DNA of 64,000 nt from Thunnus maccoyii (lineage: Eukaryota > Chordata > Actinopteri > Scombriformes > Scombridae). Of the stretch, positions 51,801-64,000 are shown piece after piece. The stretch covers positions 16,956,725-17,020,724 of the forward strand of contig NC_056553.1 of the NCBI RefSeq assembly GCF_910596095.1. Direction: 5' to 3'. The notes beneath the pieces are model-generated. The model was not told the DNA's origin, did not search any database, and saw nothing but the letters and a program-made list of their open reading frames with translations. The first letter of the stretch is position 1; every line of letters begins with the position of its first letter. Position numbers and translations under genes: made by a program.

Positions 51801-54800
51801 TGCATCAAGTAGATTTTATGAGCACACTTATGAAGAGAACATCATGTCACTGAGCCAGATTCACAAATCTAAGTCAAATCAAGGAATATTAAATGTGGAA
51901 CAAATTGTAACAACTTACACACACATAATATACTACTTTACTCTTTCCAACAAAGTAGCAATGTTTGAATTGATTTGTGAAGGCTGATATTTAACTCTTT
52001 AAGGCACTGATCTGATATCCATATGGTATTATGTACAGTATGTACCAACAAGTTTAATACCCTGTGGTTAGAATATTTGATTTCAAGCAATGCACTAATT
52101 GGAAAACTCTTTCAATATGCATGCAGAGAACATTTTCTGGAAATACAAATTAAACTCCCTGCCATATGTCTTGATTTCTTTCATCAGCACAACATTAAAA
52201 AAAAATTGCTGGCCTGACTGACCTTTCCAGCACACCTGGCTTTAATAAAGCACTAATTAAGAGTCTCAGTAGGATCTCCTATCTTGCCAATTAATAGCTC
52301 GTTATGAACAACATGTTGTTTGTTTGACTTTGTTGCAAGTTAAATTTTTTCCGATCACTCCAAGTTCACAAATTACACTTGTTAGCCTGCGTACACCTAA
52401 TTAAAAAAAATAGCAGAGCCTTCAACATTATGTAGATTTATCTTGTTCCTTAGCATGGTATAGAACTACAGAATCTACAGACATTTAGCTTTTTTAAATG
52501 GATCATGCATGTTACATATGTGACTTCTCTCATTGAAAGAAAACTCATGAGGTCCATTTAGAGGCAGCATTCAATGCAAGATGCAATGCGTTTTAGGGCT
52601 TTAATACTACTATATATTTGTTTCATAATGTTTTAATTATTATGACTTCCTGTAGGAATCAGCATTTTTCCACATATGCCCATCTAGTGATAGACATTTC
52701 TTTCTCATAGAAATATTTCATATACAAATGTATATATATATATATGTACACTGTGATATGTCAATTGAGAACTCTGTGTTCCTAAATTCTACTCACAGCT
52801 TCCTCCCCATCTCAGCTCTTTCCTTGCCGTGGCAAACTTGTTTGTCTTGGCTGACGAAGTGTGCACCTTCCGGAAAGTACCCAACTTTTACAGGAGTTTT
52901 CCAGGCTCACACACTCCCAAACTCACATAAACCCACACTCAAAGACTAACATTTACACATACAGTACATCCACACACACACACACATAAAAGGGTACCTG
53001 TTCTGGCAGCAACACACAGACGCACAAACATAAAAGTACACAACATCAGACAGACAGCTTATTTTTCTGCTGAGTTTAAGATGGCTCAGTTCGCAATGAA
53101 AACACAACAGGTGTCATATTACTTCACAGATATTAGTTTTGAAAGATGCACAAAGGTCCCCTGGCCTTGTGGAAGCCTACTGACACTGCCGTGATCGCAT
53201 TTTTCTTCATACTACTTCCTATATGTCAGCACTTTACTGCAGTTTTGCTTCATCTCCTTTGACATGTTTTTTTTTTTTTCCTCTGAACATTTTTTTGCTG
53301 ATTCCTTAACTCAAGCCTCTCTTCTTTCCCTTCTTCTTTCAACTCCTCCATCTCCATCTCCTGTCCTGTCACTTTTTGTCTCAGATAGGGCTGTTGATTG
53401 CATGTTACCAAGGTTACGTTGACATCGTCATAGCGCTGTCTCAGTGCCCGTATCTGGATGTGAACTGGCAGGACAGCGAGGGAAACACAGCTCTCATCAC
53501 CGCTGCTCAGGCAGGTAAGACCCACACATACACACACATAGACATCGGACACAGTGTATTAAACACAGGCTTAGTTACAGACGCAGTGACATATTGGTTC
53601 ACAGCGCTGTTGAACACATGCACGCTCGGATACAAATAGACACACGTTGGCACCAATGCTGACACAGATGAGTGCAGAAAAACACAAGTTTGCACTAGCT
53701 GCACAAGCTTTTCCCAACATAAGTGATCATTGTGTGGTGTAAAAGAGAGTTTTAAAAGAGTTTTTTTGTATTGTGAGCTACACTAACTACTGTCCTTCCT
53801 TGTGTTCTCTAAGGCCACATAACAATCACCAACTATCTGCTCAATTACTACTCTGGGTTGGACGTTGAGAGGAGAAACTGCCATGGCTTCACCGCTCTGA
53901 TGAAAGCTGCCATGCAGGGCCGAGTTGAGTGTGTGCGCTCGCTTATGATGGCAGGTGAGGAAAAACGGCTGTAATTGTATGTTGGATTCAGACAAACACT
54001 GACTGTACACAATCTTTTGATCAGGTACTCTTTTCATGAGGTACAGGCCTTTCATCATCATACTTGTTATATTGCAATTTGAAAGAAGATGTGGAGATAT
54101 TTGGAACTTTCGAGGTCTGGAACAAATTACACTGATTTTTTTCGGAACTGATGTAGTTTATTCCGCCATTATTCTGCCATCAGAGCAGCTCATTAAAGTG
54201 TGAACAGATTTTCCGAAATTTGTTGGACAGATGGACAGTTTGAATCCCTTTTGGCGGTAATCCAGATTGTGTTATTAGATGATTAGTCTTTTTTTAACTG
54301 TAACTATGAAACTTGATAGCAAATCATAAAAGCGGTTTTCATTGTCAGCATGTGAGCTTAATGTAATCTGGGAATGATGGGAATGACATCTGTAGATTAA
54401 TTTTTCAACATGTTTATTTCAGAATTTATTGCATTAATACAGATCTATGAACTGGCTTTGTCTGACTGATATGGCTATTTTTTGCTACATTGGAGGATTA
54501 GTGTGTGAGCATGTTGTATATGAGTAATCGTCAGCACACAGACAGATGGCAACCTTCGCATCTTTCAACCTTTTAACCTTTATGTACCCTCCAGCTATGT
54601 GACCTTTTATTCACATCTTTAATATTTTTTCTCCTGCCTCATGTCCACCAGGAGCTGCCCTCAATGCGAGGGACTTTGGCCGCCACTTGACTGCCAGGGA
54701 GTGGGCCATTTTTACAGGCCGTTATGAAACCGCCTGGGTGATGACACGCCTGATGGAACGGCCCTGTCCCCACCAGTTCTTAGACACGTACAGGTAAAAC

Positions 54801-57800
54801 TTATAGCTTGATGTCCGTCTGTTACGTACACTATCTGAGAAACTTGAAGAAGTGATGCATTGCAGTATTTTATGAGCTGTATAAACATTCTAGCCTGTAG
54901 AAAACAAATGATCCTGACTAGCATCCTAGCTGTGTGGGATGCTAGTTAGGACAGGTTTTGTTGGACACATGTTTAGATTTCCTGCACTTTCTTTTATGAC
55001 TGTTTGCTGCCATCATTAGTTTTGCTGTGTGTTCCCCTTCAATGAGTTCAGTTCACTGCTTTTCACATCTGCACAGCACACACAGAGCCATGGGGATTTA
55101 GGTATGCAACACAAGTTCAGAAATAGAAACACACTGTTAGTGTGGAGTAAAAAAATGTTTCTTTAGTTTAATATGAAAAAGTTGTTTATATAAGTAAAGT
55201 ATATAAATATATATGAAGTATATATTGTGGATTTAAGGATGGTCAGTGCAAATGGTTACTGATTTATCAGAAAGGAAGAAAAGTAAAAGCTGCAGGGAAA
55301 TAACCAGCCCAAGTACACAACATACAGTTTTACACATGCAGAATGTAACAATTGATGCAGAGCTTTGGTCAGAATTGTGCCAAAAAAGTTTGTCAGCCCC
55401 TATTAATGCTAGATATAGATTGAGTCATTACAACTTTCGTCACTAAGAGACTGCATAAATGTGGTGTAGAGGAGGGCTCATTGTTGCAGTGCACCTGGCC
55501 ATGTACAAAACTCAGTACCTTCTGGTACAGCTTCTGTGACATTATGACAAAAGTGACAGGATTTACTTTACCATTGGATCCACAAATTCTTACAAACATT
55601 AATGCACATTTAAGGAACTTTCAAAAAACTTTTGAGAAATAGCTTTTGCATTGCTAGGAAGTGCATAGCAATGACATGGAAGTGCCTCATCTCCTCATAG
55701 CTAGATGGTTTTTGGAAACAGTTTCATTCCAGTTGAAAAGATCACATATACTCTCAGAACTCAGAACTCAGACACCTTTCTAAAGATTTGGCAACCCTAT
55801 TTGACTTATATGGACATTTTGCCAATGCCTGTATCCGATTTGAAAATGCTATCACGATTGATGCGCCACCAGACGTCTATGAATAAGTCAGAGTTGTTTG
55901 CATTGTCTCTTTTTATTTCATGTTACATTTCTTTATATATTCATTTTATTTTTTAAAAATTTATATTTAATTAACTACTACCCACTCCTATTGAGTAAGG
56001 TCCCTTTTTAGTTTATATGTGCATGGGACAGGGAGAGGATTCAGAGCCATGTTTGTGTGTGTTTTTGTGTGTGTGTGTGTGTGTTTACCTTGTCTAAAAT
56101 TAAATATTTTAAAAAAAACTTTTACATATGCAATAAACAACAAAAAACACAACACAAAAGTAGCCTTTCCAGGGTGTAAGGCTTACTTCAGTGTCTCTGT
56201 GCAGTGGATTTATATCAAACTTGCTCTCCCAGTCTAGAGTGGCCCCCACTGGCATCACTGGTGGCCAAAGCCCAGGAGCCCCGCGGCTGTCTGAAGCGCC
56301 TGTCTGACACTGTGCGCAACGTCTTCAACATTGCAAATGTCAACAACCCTCAGGACGAAGGTGTCATCGACCACATGGTTTCTGTTACAACTGCCATGAG
56401 GAGCCCTTTCATTGCAGTGGCATGCCATACAGTGAGTGATTACAATTTTAAATCCTGTTTGCTGCTCATTACCCATGTTGCTGAGCGTCACACAATATTG
56501 ATTTGCAGAAAAAAACTGGTAAACAGCATCATTGCCAAGCTATGAAGCATTTGAAGTTCATGATTTTCTGCAAACTCTGGCGTCTTTTAGAGTGCATGTT
56601 TGGAAATAAGACAAACAGCATTTTTCAATTATAAACCCTGATAAGGTGAAGCAACTCTTCATGATAAGGAAGGATTTTTAAGGTGAAGCAAGTCTTTAAA
56701 TTTGCTGTCCTGTGCTTTATTCCTGGTGGTATCTGCACACACTCAGCACACACTCGGAGTTATCAGGGCTCATTTTCTTATCTTCAGATGGACACATACA
56801 TTCTTGTGCAATGTGGTAATCACCTTCCACGGACATGAAATGCAACTGAACAGTAGATATTTGTGTGTTTCTGCATTAGTGTGCAAAATACTTCTGTTTC
56901 AGCAGTTGTCCATTAGTAGAGGTCTTTAGTTTTTATCACTGCTGCAGAAGCAATGTGAAAAATGCAAATTTTGTGGTAATAATGCTATTAAAGGATAACT
57001 CCGGCATTATTTTATGTTTTATTTTTATCTGCAAAATCTAATTTTCATGGGATTTGTTCACAGTAATTAAAGGATGTAATTAAGGCCAGCCTTATCTGTT
57101 AAGCAGGTTATTCATGCAAGATTACCAGTATTGAAATGCTGCAAACAAAAGGGAGACTCAGCACAGCTTTTTTCTAATAAAAACCCAGCATGCTGTTAAT
57201 GTTGCTACTAATACTATAAGTGCTTATGATGATAATAACAATCAGAGACCTGTTTTATTTTTCAGGTGTGTCCTGACAGCCCTCCAAGTGTGGGAAAACG
57301 GCGCTATGCAGTTCCTGAGATTGTCCGCCAGCAGCGTGCCAAGGAGCTCCGCACCATCAACCCTGACAGGTTGGATAGTCACCTCAAACTCTTTGAAAAT
57401 TCCAAAGTCACACTGGTGGCCAAGAACTCAGCCGACCGGCGTGCCAGCCTTCAGGCCCAGAGCATGGTGCCTCGACACAGGAGCTCCAGCATGGGCATAG
57501 TGGCTTACAACGAAGCCCTCGAGCTGCGGAGAACCAGCCTGCTCCCCCTGCACATGGTGCTGAGGAGGAGCAGCGTCAGGCCGGGGCTCAGCATCCCAAA
57601 GGTGAGGGTGTCCAAGGCCCCCACACCAACTTACGAACCAGAAAAGGTCCGCAGGAAGAGCAGCACCAAAGATGGAGGGGGGCACCTGCTGCAGATCCCA
57701 AAGTGGCGGTACAAGGAGCTAAAAGAAGAAAGGAGGAAAGCCGAGGAAGCTGAGAGGAGGAGGCTGGAGGCTGTAACTAAGAGACACCTTGCTGCCACGA

Positions 57801-57811
57801 AAAGGAAATAA
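42862..57811 (+). CDS. ankrd33b: Ankyrin repeat domain-containing protein 33B
   Basis: Coding exons 42862-43302, 53385-53514, 53814-53954, 54652-54793, 56233-56431 and 57266-57811 join in phase to give 532 residues (human 494). Residues 1-110 are a disordered leader, strongly acidic at about 44-80, followed by the conserved motif [11 protein letters not shown]. Residues about 112-280 form four to five ankyrin repeats (for example [19 protein letters not shown] and [13 protein letters not shown]). The C-terminal region has [25 protein letters not shown] and IPKWRYKE, followed by a basic, helical Lys/Arg/Glu tail. All these blocks occur in human ANKRD33B. The biochemical role is not established. 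Its relative ANKRD33 binds the photoreceptor factor CRX and represses its targets, so a role in transcription control is possible. Confidence 0.95.
43303..53384 (+). other. ankrd33b: ankrd33b intron 1 (10 kb)
   Basis: Carries GT microsatellites (about 45153-45168, 45371-45398, 46882-46901, 47579-47600, 48625-48642), a complete hAT-type MITE at 51189-51544 and TAAT-rich blocks near 44505-44585 and 52235-52480. No nested gene was recognised on either strand. Confidence 0.6.
51189..51544. mobile_element. hAT-type MITE with target-site duplication
   Basis: The right end, in reverse complement, starts CAGGGCTGCAACTAACAATT. The left end starts TAGAGCTGGAATGATTAGTC. These are the ends of a very common fish short hAT element rich in ATTAATCGAT blocks. 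It is flanked by AACTGTAA (51181-51188) and AACTTTAA (51545-51552), an 8-base duplication with one mismatch. At 356 bases it has no coding capacity. Confidence 0.8.
56990..57060. repeat. Possible dispersed repeat fragment
   Basis: Starts with TTAAAGGATAACTCCGGCAT, a phrase I recall from percomorph interspersed repeats. It is too short to classify and lies in the last ankrd33b intron. Confidence 0.25.
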
Positions 57812-58847
57812 TATCATTGCCTCAGAGGATGTGATATACACTAACCAAATGCTGGACAAGCCATGAAGATGGACAGATCTGGCTCTAATATTTCTCTACA
57901 AGCTTATGTGCTCAGGGTGAGCCTAGAATTACCAGCAGTGTTCCTCAAACAGGACGGAAGACTAAATGTTGCTTTTTGTCTGCTCAGTTTCGTATCCTTA
58001 ATCGAATTCCACTCATGTCCAAGGAAACGATGCAGGTTTGCCTCTTAAAAATGGCCGCCGGAGCTTTGAAAGCATTAGAAGTGCACGATGCTCAGTGTCC
58101 TTTTCTGATGTCAGACATTGAATACCCAGGGGATTTGATACTTGAAATGTTTTTAGCTTAACTTATTTTTCATATTTATTGCTTTTTAAAGCAGTCAAGA
58201 TGGCCAAGTCTATATTTTGTTACGCTTTGGGTACTCAGTACAGCCATGTTTTTGTAGTGTGTTCCACTGTGTTTGAGCATAAGACACATTAACACAGATT
58301 CTTTCAGACTCTAACCGCGTGTTCATATTTCAGCCTAAAAGATGGAAGCAATTTATTAAAGATGTTAAAATGTTTCCATGGAGAATACTAATGGGCATGT
58401 CTTATTGACTGAGAAAGCTAAAGCGTAGAATCTACTGGCATTCAACAGAAATATTTTAGATGCTTTTTGTTTTGCTTTATGATGACAAACCCATGAATGT
58501 ATTTTGAAAAATGTATTCCGATTAGCAATTTGGGATGCTTTTTAATGACAAACTTTATTTTTTACTCCATATGGTCTTTTTCACATACTGATTGACAACT
58601 CTGTTTTCTAGACTTAATGTTAAAGATCAGGACAGAATAGAGCACTATTGTGATGTAACACTTAAAATCTTTACCAGGTAGGAGAAAAGTTGATATTTTT
58701 TCAAAATGTTTACATTGCGAAACTTCACAGAACACTGGTTATATTAGTGATAAAGTATCATGCAATGACTGAGACTCTTAGATGTGTGTTTGCATTCTAT
58801 ATGGGTGCATGGCGTATACAGGGTATGGATGATGTGAAAGAAATAAA
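57812..58847 (+). other. ankrd33b: ankrd33b 3' UTR (inferred)
   Basis: It runs from the TAA stop at 57809-57811 to an AATAAA at 58842-58847, giving a UTR of about 1.0 kb. An ATTAAA at about 58355 could give a shorter form. Confidence 0.5.
58842..58847 (+). terminator. ankrd33b: ankrd33b poly(A) signal (candidate)
   Basis: The first canonical AATAAA downstream of the ankrd33b stop. Confidence 0.5.
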
Positions 58848-60196
58848 CACTTCTGCTAACAGTGACTTTGGATGTGGTTGTGATTAAGCCGAATATTGAT
58901 GCTCTAATGCAATGTTAATAAGAAAATAATAGGATTTCTTGCTCTTCTTCCCTTCTTGATTTTCATAAAACATCTCAGAATTAAGGGAATGTGTTTCATC
59001 CACTAACAATGACAGCAAAAAATTAAGTCAATAACCAAACCAGGGTGCGCCTCGGCCAACGTGACAGAAGGAACTAAAGCAATAATCCCAGACATATGGA
59101 CCCTCTGATAAAAACAGCCGACCCATTATAGAGCAAGAGGTCAGCTCCCTGTTTTAACATTACAACAATGAAAATAATGGGGTGCAAAAAAGCCGTGAGT
59201 TTAAACACACAGAGCCACGGGCAAAGCACATTGTCGGGATTTTTGAGAGCACAATTTCACGGTCCTAACTCCTCTCGGCGATTGCAGCTTAAGTGCCATC
59301 CAAGAGTGTGTGTCTAATATACATGGTGATGAGTTGCTAAGGGGTTACAAGGGCACTGCGCAGCTAAATCATTTCTTCAAATAAACTTCATTGACTTCAG
59401 AGTGGCAATCTGCTCCGACACCGCCCAGAGGAAGTCATTTGAACATGACAAAAGATGAGCAAAATGCACATTTACTGAACTCTACATTTAACAAACCCTA
59501 AGTGACTGCAGGATTAACATATTTAACATTAACATAAAGGAAATGTTTCACTGAAATGGCTTCTGCTGGCAATGCAATATCACAACCAGCAATGTCTACA
59601 GTGTGTGCAATTTGTTGAGGCATTTGCTGATCATGAATAAATTTCTTAGTGTGTTTGTCAGTCAGTATTGAGCATTTTTATTGGAGGTTCCTGCAGTATT
59701 TCTGTGAACTGGTGAAAGTATTCATTGAGATTTTAGTCCACGGAAGTCTGGTCAGGATTTATTTATACAAAACAAGCTAATTGGTTTGGATTTTGACAAT
59801 TCATTTACTCCGAGTTCATTTTATTTAGAGTGTGGAGGAGTGAACTGCAGTGTGTGTGTATGAGAGAGAGACAAACCTATTAGCCCTGAATGCATCAGAC
59901 AATATTTAGGTCATCATTGTAGCTGAAACAGCTGTTGGCTTAGATTGTAACCTGAGATTATGAAGCGCAACAGGCTTGGTCAGCGATTCCCCAACCGCCC
60001 TCTTCCTCCCACCCCCACTCCGACCCAAATCCCTCACAGAAATTCAGTATGACATTATTCAATAAATTCACTATGATGCATGATAGTATCACAGATATTA
60101 TGTCATCTTGTGACGCTACAGGCCGGGATTTAGACAGACGACCTGATTCTAGATCATCACTGTGTGAGTGCTTCTGTCAAACGTGAATTTTTTTTA

Positions 60197-60219
60197 GGGG
60201 GGGGGGGGGGGGGGGGGGG
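60197..60219. repeat. Poly(G) tract
   Basis: An uninterrupted run of 23 G preceded by a T run. It could form a G-quadruplex, and its length in the assembly is likely unreliable. Confidence 0.95.
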
Positions 60220-62534
60220 ATCCTTAACTGGTGCCCTCTGCTGGTTGCTTCTGGTACAACATTTAAATGAAGACAAAGGTATTCCATACATTTTGAATTA
60301 GTTAATGGGCTAGTGACTGAGATCCTCCCTGAAGGTAACTATACTAATTCCCGCTGACAAATAACACATCAAAATTCCATAACATAAGCATACTATATCA
60401 AAAAGGATGTCATAATAATATACAACATGAAATACTATGTATAGTATATCTTTATATAACAATATGATTATTACTACAAGATACTCCTTAAGAAGCATCA
60501 TAACATTTTAACAATAACTAATATTGAAATCATAATTTTTTTACTTTCATCTTGATAAGTTGAACATAGATGTTAACATTAAATGTAAGATAATAATTAA
60601 ACATGTGTTTCATCCATATGTGCAATTAGATAAATTAGATTTATTGCAAAACAAGATGTGATTTATTCCAGTATTACACAGCTGTATAGTAGAGGGGAAA
60701 TAGCATCACTAACAGAATCAATTATTTTGTTCCTCTCTTGCAAATTAAATAAAAACTTTTCTGAGGTATAATCTATAAACAATACCTCTGGTCTCAATGA
60801 ATGAATGAATTTCTCCCTCTTCTCTATTTTCTATGCTTGAGCAAGAATCAAATGTGATCTATCCCATTGCTCAAGGTAGCTATATAATTGTCATTTATTT
60901 TTTGTACTATTCTTTTAAATTATACTTTGATGCAGTCAAGGATAAAGTAGGTCCTTTTTAATGAATTCCATTTCTAAAAAGCTGAAAAACGTATGAATAA
61001 ATGATTGTTTCACACAATTACATCACCATCAGAATTTACTTTTCAGAGAGCAGCACTCTTACAAAAAAAAGTCTTCTCCCAGGAGTTGTGATAGTACAAA
61101 ACTTGATAAAAAAAATACTTTCTCTACAGCAACACTAAGAAGAAAATAGGTTAGTTTCACATAAAATCCTGTCACTGTGCTGTTTGAGGAGTACCACCCA
61201 TGGTATTGTGTAATGTTTGGAACATTAAAAAATAATATGAAGTTGGAAGAGAAAGCAGTTTGTTTTTGGCAAAACTGGAGCCAAACTTCGTCATTTCAGC
61301 ACAGCTGCCTTATCAAAACGACCATGAACAAATCCAAGAATGTCCTGACATGAATGACTGAAATATCTTTTCTTCCCTTCTGCCTGTTGACTGAATAAAA
61401 TGCAGCATCGGTGGAAGGTTCTCAGGCTAGTTGTGTCACAGTAATGACCAGTCTCAACTAGCTAAAGCCAGTTTTAATGTTCCTGGGGACCACATGGCCA
61501 ACAGCTGGCAGTGTATACGCAGGGCTGATGTAATAAAGTGCCTCTAAATGAGAATGACTTGGTGCTGACGGTAAAGTGCCTTAAACTGTAACCTTGAGTG
61601 ATTTTATGGTGCTGGAAGAGAAACCACAAAAAGCAGATTTTAGCCTTTAATTTCTGAGTGATGGGTAACCTCTTTGGCCTGCTGACACAGTTACTGGAAG
61701 CTTTGGATATCCTTCCTGAATATACTCATATAGTAAGCACAGCCTTGCACAAGACCAGTTGTGTATTGTTGGCACTATATATGTGGTATCAGACAGCAAG
61801 ACAAAAACCCGCAGCTGGAGTTGACCTGGTGTTGATACCTGGATTGAGCCCATCAGTGTGTGTATCCAGCAGATTAAGCAAAGCTGTCACTCTACAAACT
61901 CCACAAATAATGCGCTGACATGAGGAGAGGTAAACCTAGACATCTTTTAATTGATTTAGAGGGGAATTTTAAATAAACGGACACAATATAATTAAATTTA
62001 ATAGATATTTCAGCACTTTTGTAGCACTGTGACTAGTAGCATCGAGTATGGGTGGTCTTGGTTGCAACTGAACCAATCTTTGCATCTAATGATTTAATTT
62101 TTACTAGCTCATAGACTAGAAAACATGTGAAATCCATCTTTTTCTAAAATTGTTAAGATTTCAGAATAAAATTGGAACATTCTTCGATGTGGATGAATTC
62201 CTCTTAACAAGAGATTCCTGAGATTCCTGAGCAGGGCAGAATTATACTTTTCTTTTCTTTTTTTAGCAGCAACTCACTCTCATTCTGCCCTTCCAGTTAG
62301 TTTAATAAGACATGGCAGCGGATGAGAGGTCTGCCACATTGAGAGAACTATATACAACCATGGAGAGTCAAGGAGATTGTGTCTGCTTTAATGGGGGTGT
62401 TTCAGCTTCCAGGAAGAGCCTCATACCAACTAGGCCTGCACTGGGTGCTTTATTGGGCTAACATGAGCTGACAGAACACCTGGTTGCAGATGCTTGTGTA
62501 AAAATGGATTACATGCACTAACACCTGGTGCACA

Positions 62535-62538
62535 GTGT

Positions 62539-62579
<41 letters not shown>
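62535..62579. repeat. (GT)n microsatellite
   Basis: About 22 GT units with one CT interruption near the start. Confidence 0.95.
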
Positions 62580-62580
<1 letters not shown>

Positions 62581-64000
62581 TGAAGAGGGGAGGAAAGAAA
62601 AAAAAACAGCAGACCGCTCTTGGAGAGATGCTTCTGTTTCATTTCAAAACACCACCTGAGCCCTAATCCCTCAGTGCAGAGTACTAATTCACCATGGGAT
62701 GCTCAAATACTGTAGATGAGGTGCAGGACACAATCTATCAAGTAACTAGTTTGAACTTTTTCAGTTTGCAAATCTTTTTTACATGACAAATGTTTCAAAT
62801 GAGTCTCAAGACAACAAAGTGTTGATATTTCAAGATAGTCTATATCTTTATTTACTATGACAACCACACCTAATACCTAAGTCCACTCAATGACTAAAGA
62901 TTTGTACAATTTGAACAATTTACTCAAGAAAAAAAGAACTGAGACAAACAAAAATAAAACTCTTTTAAACTTCATTAAATTAACATAGGAAATTATTCGT
63001 TCTTGGCAAGATAAATTTCTTTCTTTCCTGGAAACCTGAACATTAGTGTTGCAACAAATGACTTCGGTGTAAGGGGACGGGTGATTAAGGAGAAGGGTGG
63101 TGTGTGTGTGTCTGTGTGTGTTGATATGTATGATTCCTGGGGAACTGTTGATCTAGATTTCAGGGGCTGATATGATTTCTGATAGAAGAAAACAGAAACT
63201 GTTTGTGGAATGTAGAAATTGCAGTGCTATTCTTCTAATATGTTCATGTTTTTACCTTCAGCTCGGGGTTCGGAGCCTCACAGAGTTGCTCATCGCAGCC
63301 GGGTTTTGTTCGTCTTCAAATAAAGTACATTATTCCCTTGTGATGTTAAAGCTAATTTTAATGCAAACACAAAGCACCTTGCAGCTGCTTCACAGTAAAT
63401 GGCTTTAACTTTCATTACATGTTTTCACTGCAGTTGATTTTGATGTGGAGCAGATAAAATATCCTTGCGAGTCTATGCAAGTCAAATAGGACACAAAAAA
63501 AAACCCTTCGGAGCTATTCAAATCAAACAGAAGAGGCACAGCTGGAAGATTTTTAATATGAAGCAGTCTGAGTTTGCATAAAAATTAGTTAACACTGCTA
63601 GGGAAGGATGAACTTCATTGCAGCTAAAACGAGGCAGGAAAAAATGTGAGGCTCCTCTGTTAAATAAAGGTAAGAGCTATGACATAGAAGGAGGCTGCAG
63701 CAAAAGCTAAATACATGTTGTTGTAGGCCAAAAGGTGTATTAGCTTTTGCTATAGCAAAGCTTTAGCATCTGGCTGTCCTGAGTCACGACACTAACAACA
63801 TGCATCAAGTAACTGAATGAGTCAGTACAGTAAGACGGGGCAGGTTTTGCGTCTCTCCCTGTTGGCCTTTCGAAATATATAATGAAAATGCCCAATTTCT
63901 TGCCTGGTGTGAACATACGGACCAATTTCAGTAATAGCGGATCGATAATTACATCTTTAAATCTGATGCATATATTTGGTCTTGATATGGTAGACAATGG

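Larger units (their letters stand above)
58848..64000. other. Intergenic region right of ankrd33b
   Basis: No gene is recognised. It holds a GC-balanced block at about 59000-59460 that looks like a conserved non-coding element, a poly(G) tract and a GT microsatellite. In human the next gene after ANKRD33B is DAP; I found no DAP-like exon here, so if present it lies further right. Confidence 0.55.

Noticed and set aside
56233-56239. Acceptor TCTAG for ankrd33b exon 5
   Set aside because: Using it shifts the frame; the acceptor four bases earlier (CCCAG) keeps the phase and the conserved protein.
63260-63410. Exon-like segment after TTTTACCTTCAG
   Set aside because: A good acceptor with an open frame, but no matching family, no donor and no partner exons; more likely chance or a non-coding transcript.
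58848-64000. DAP gene expected from human gene order
   Set aside because: No exon resembling DAP was found on either strand.
1-64000. CRISPR arrays, operons, tRNA or rRNA genes
   Set aside because: No regularly spaced direct repeats, no prokaryotic gene arrangement and no recognisable tRNA or rRNA were seen; the dinucleotide arrays are ordinary microsatellites.

Overview
This window is nuclear DNA of a ray-finned fish, most probably an acanthomorph/percomorph. Its genes are split by GT-AG introns, its proteins match vertebrate families along their whole length, and its introns carry short DNA-transposon remnants of kinds common in spiny-rayed fishes. I see no bacterial, viral or plasmid genes. 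No previously undescribed multi-gene system is evident.

Layout: (1) 638-9936, minus strand: most of mtmr6, a myotubularin-family 3-phosphoinositide phosphatase. Twelve coding exons are present and the last part of the gene lies beyond the left edge. (2) 9937-12115: the region between two diverging promoters, with an ETS site near mtmr6, NRF1 and ZNF143-like sites near nup58, and a dead LINE tail between them. (3) 12116-27265, plus strand: complete nup58, the FG nucleoporin p58 of the central-channel p62 complex, in 14 exons coding 598 residues. A second possible 3' end in intron 11 would give a shorter p45-like product. (4) 29583-34157, plus strand: complete ropn1l, a sperm-flagellum/cilium protein of 215 residues, with an X-box (RFX site) beside its non-coding first exon. 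(5) 34236-42398: gene-free DNA with microsatellites, repeats and possible enhancers. (6) 42862-57811, plus strand: complete ankrd33b, an ankyrin-repeat protein of 532 residues in six exons with a 10-kb first intron. (7) 57812-64000: its 3' UTR and gene-free DNA.

The four genes do not form one pathway. In human, MTMR6 and NUP58 neighbour each other on chromosome 13q12, and ROPN1L and ANKRD33B neighbour each other on 5p15. The window therefore joins two conserved gene pairs. The divergent mtmr6/nup58 promoters look like housekeeping promoters. The ropn1l promoter carries a cilium signature, and the ankrd33b upstream region has a paired-type homeodomain site that would suit retinal expression. 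All exon limits were set by hand from splice sites, reading phase and remembered family sequences. No alignment or transcript evidence was available.
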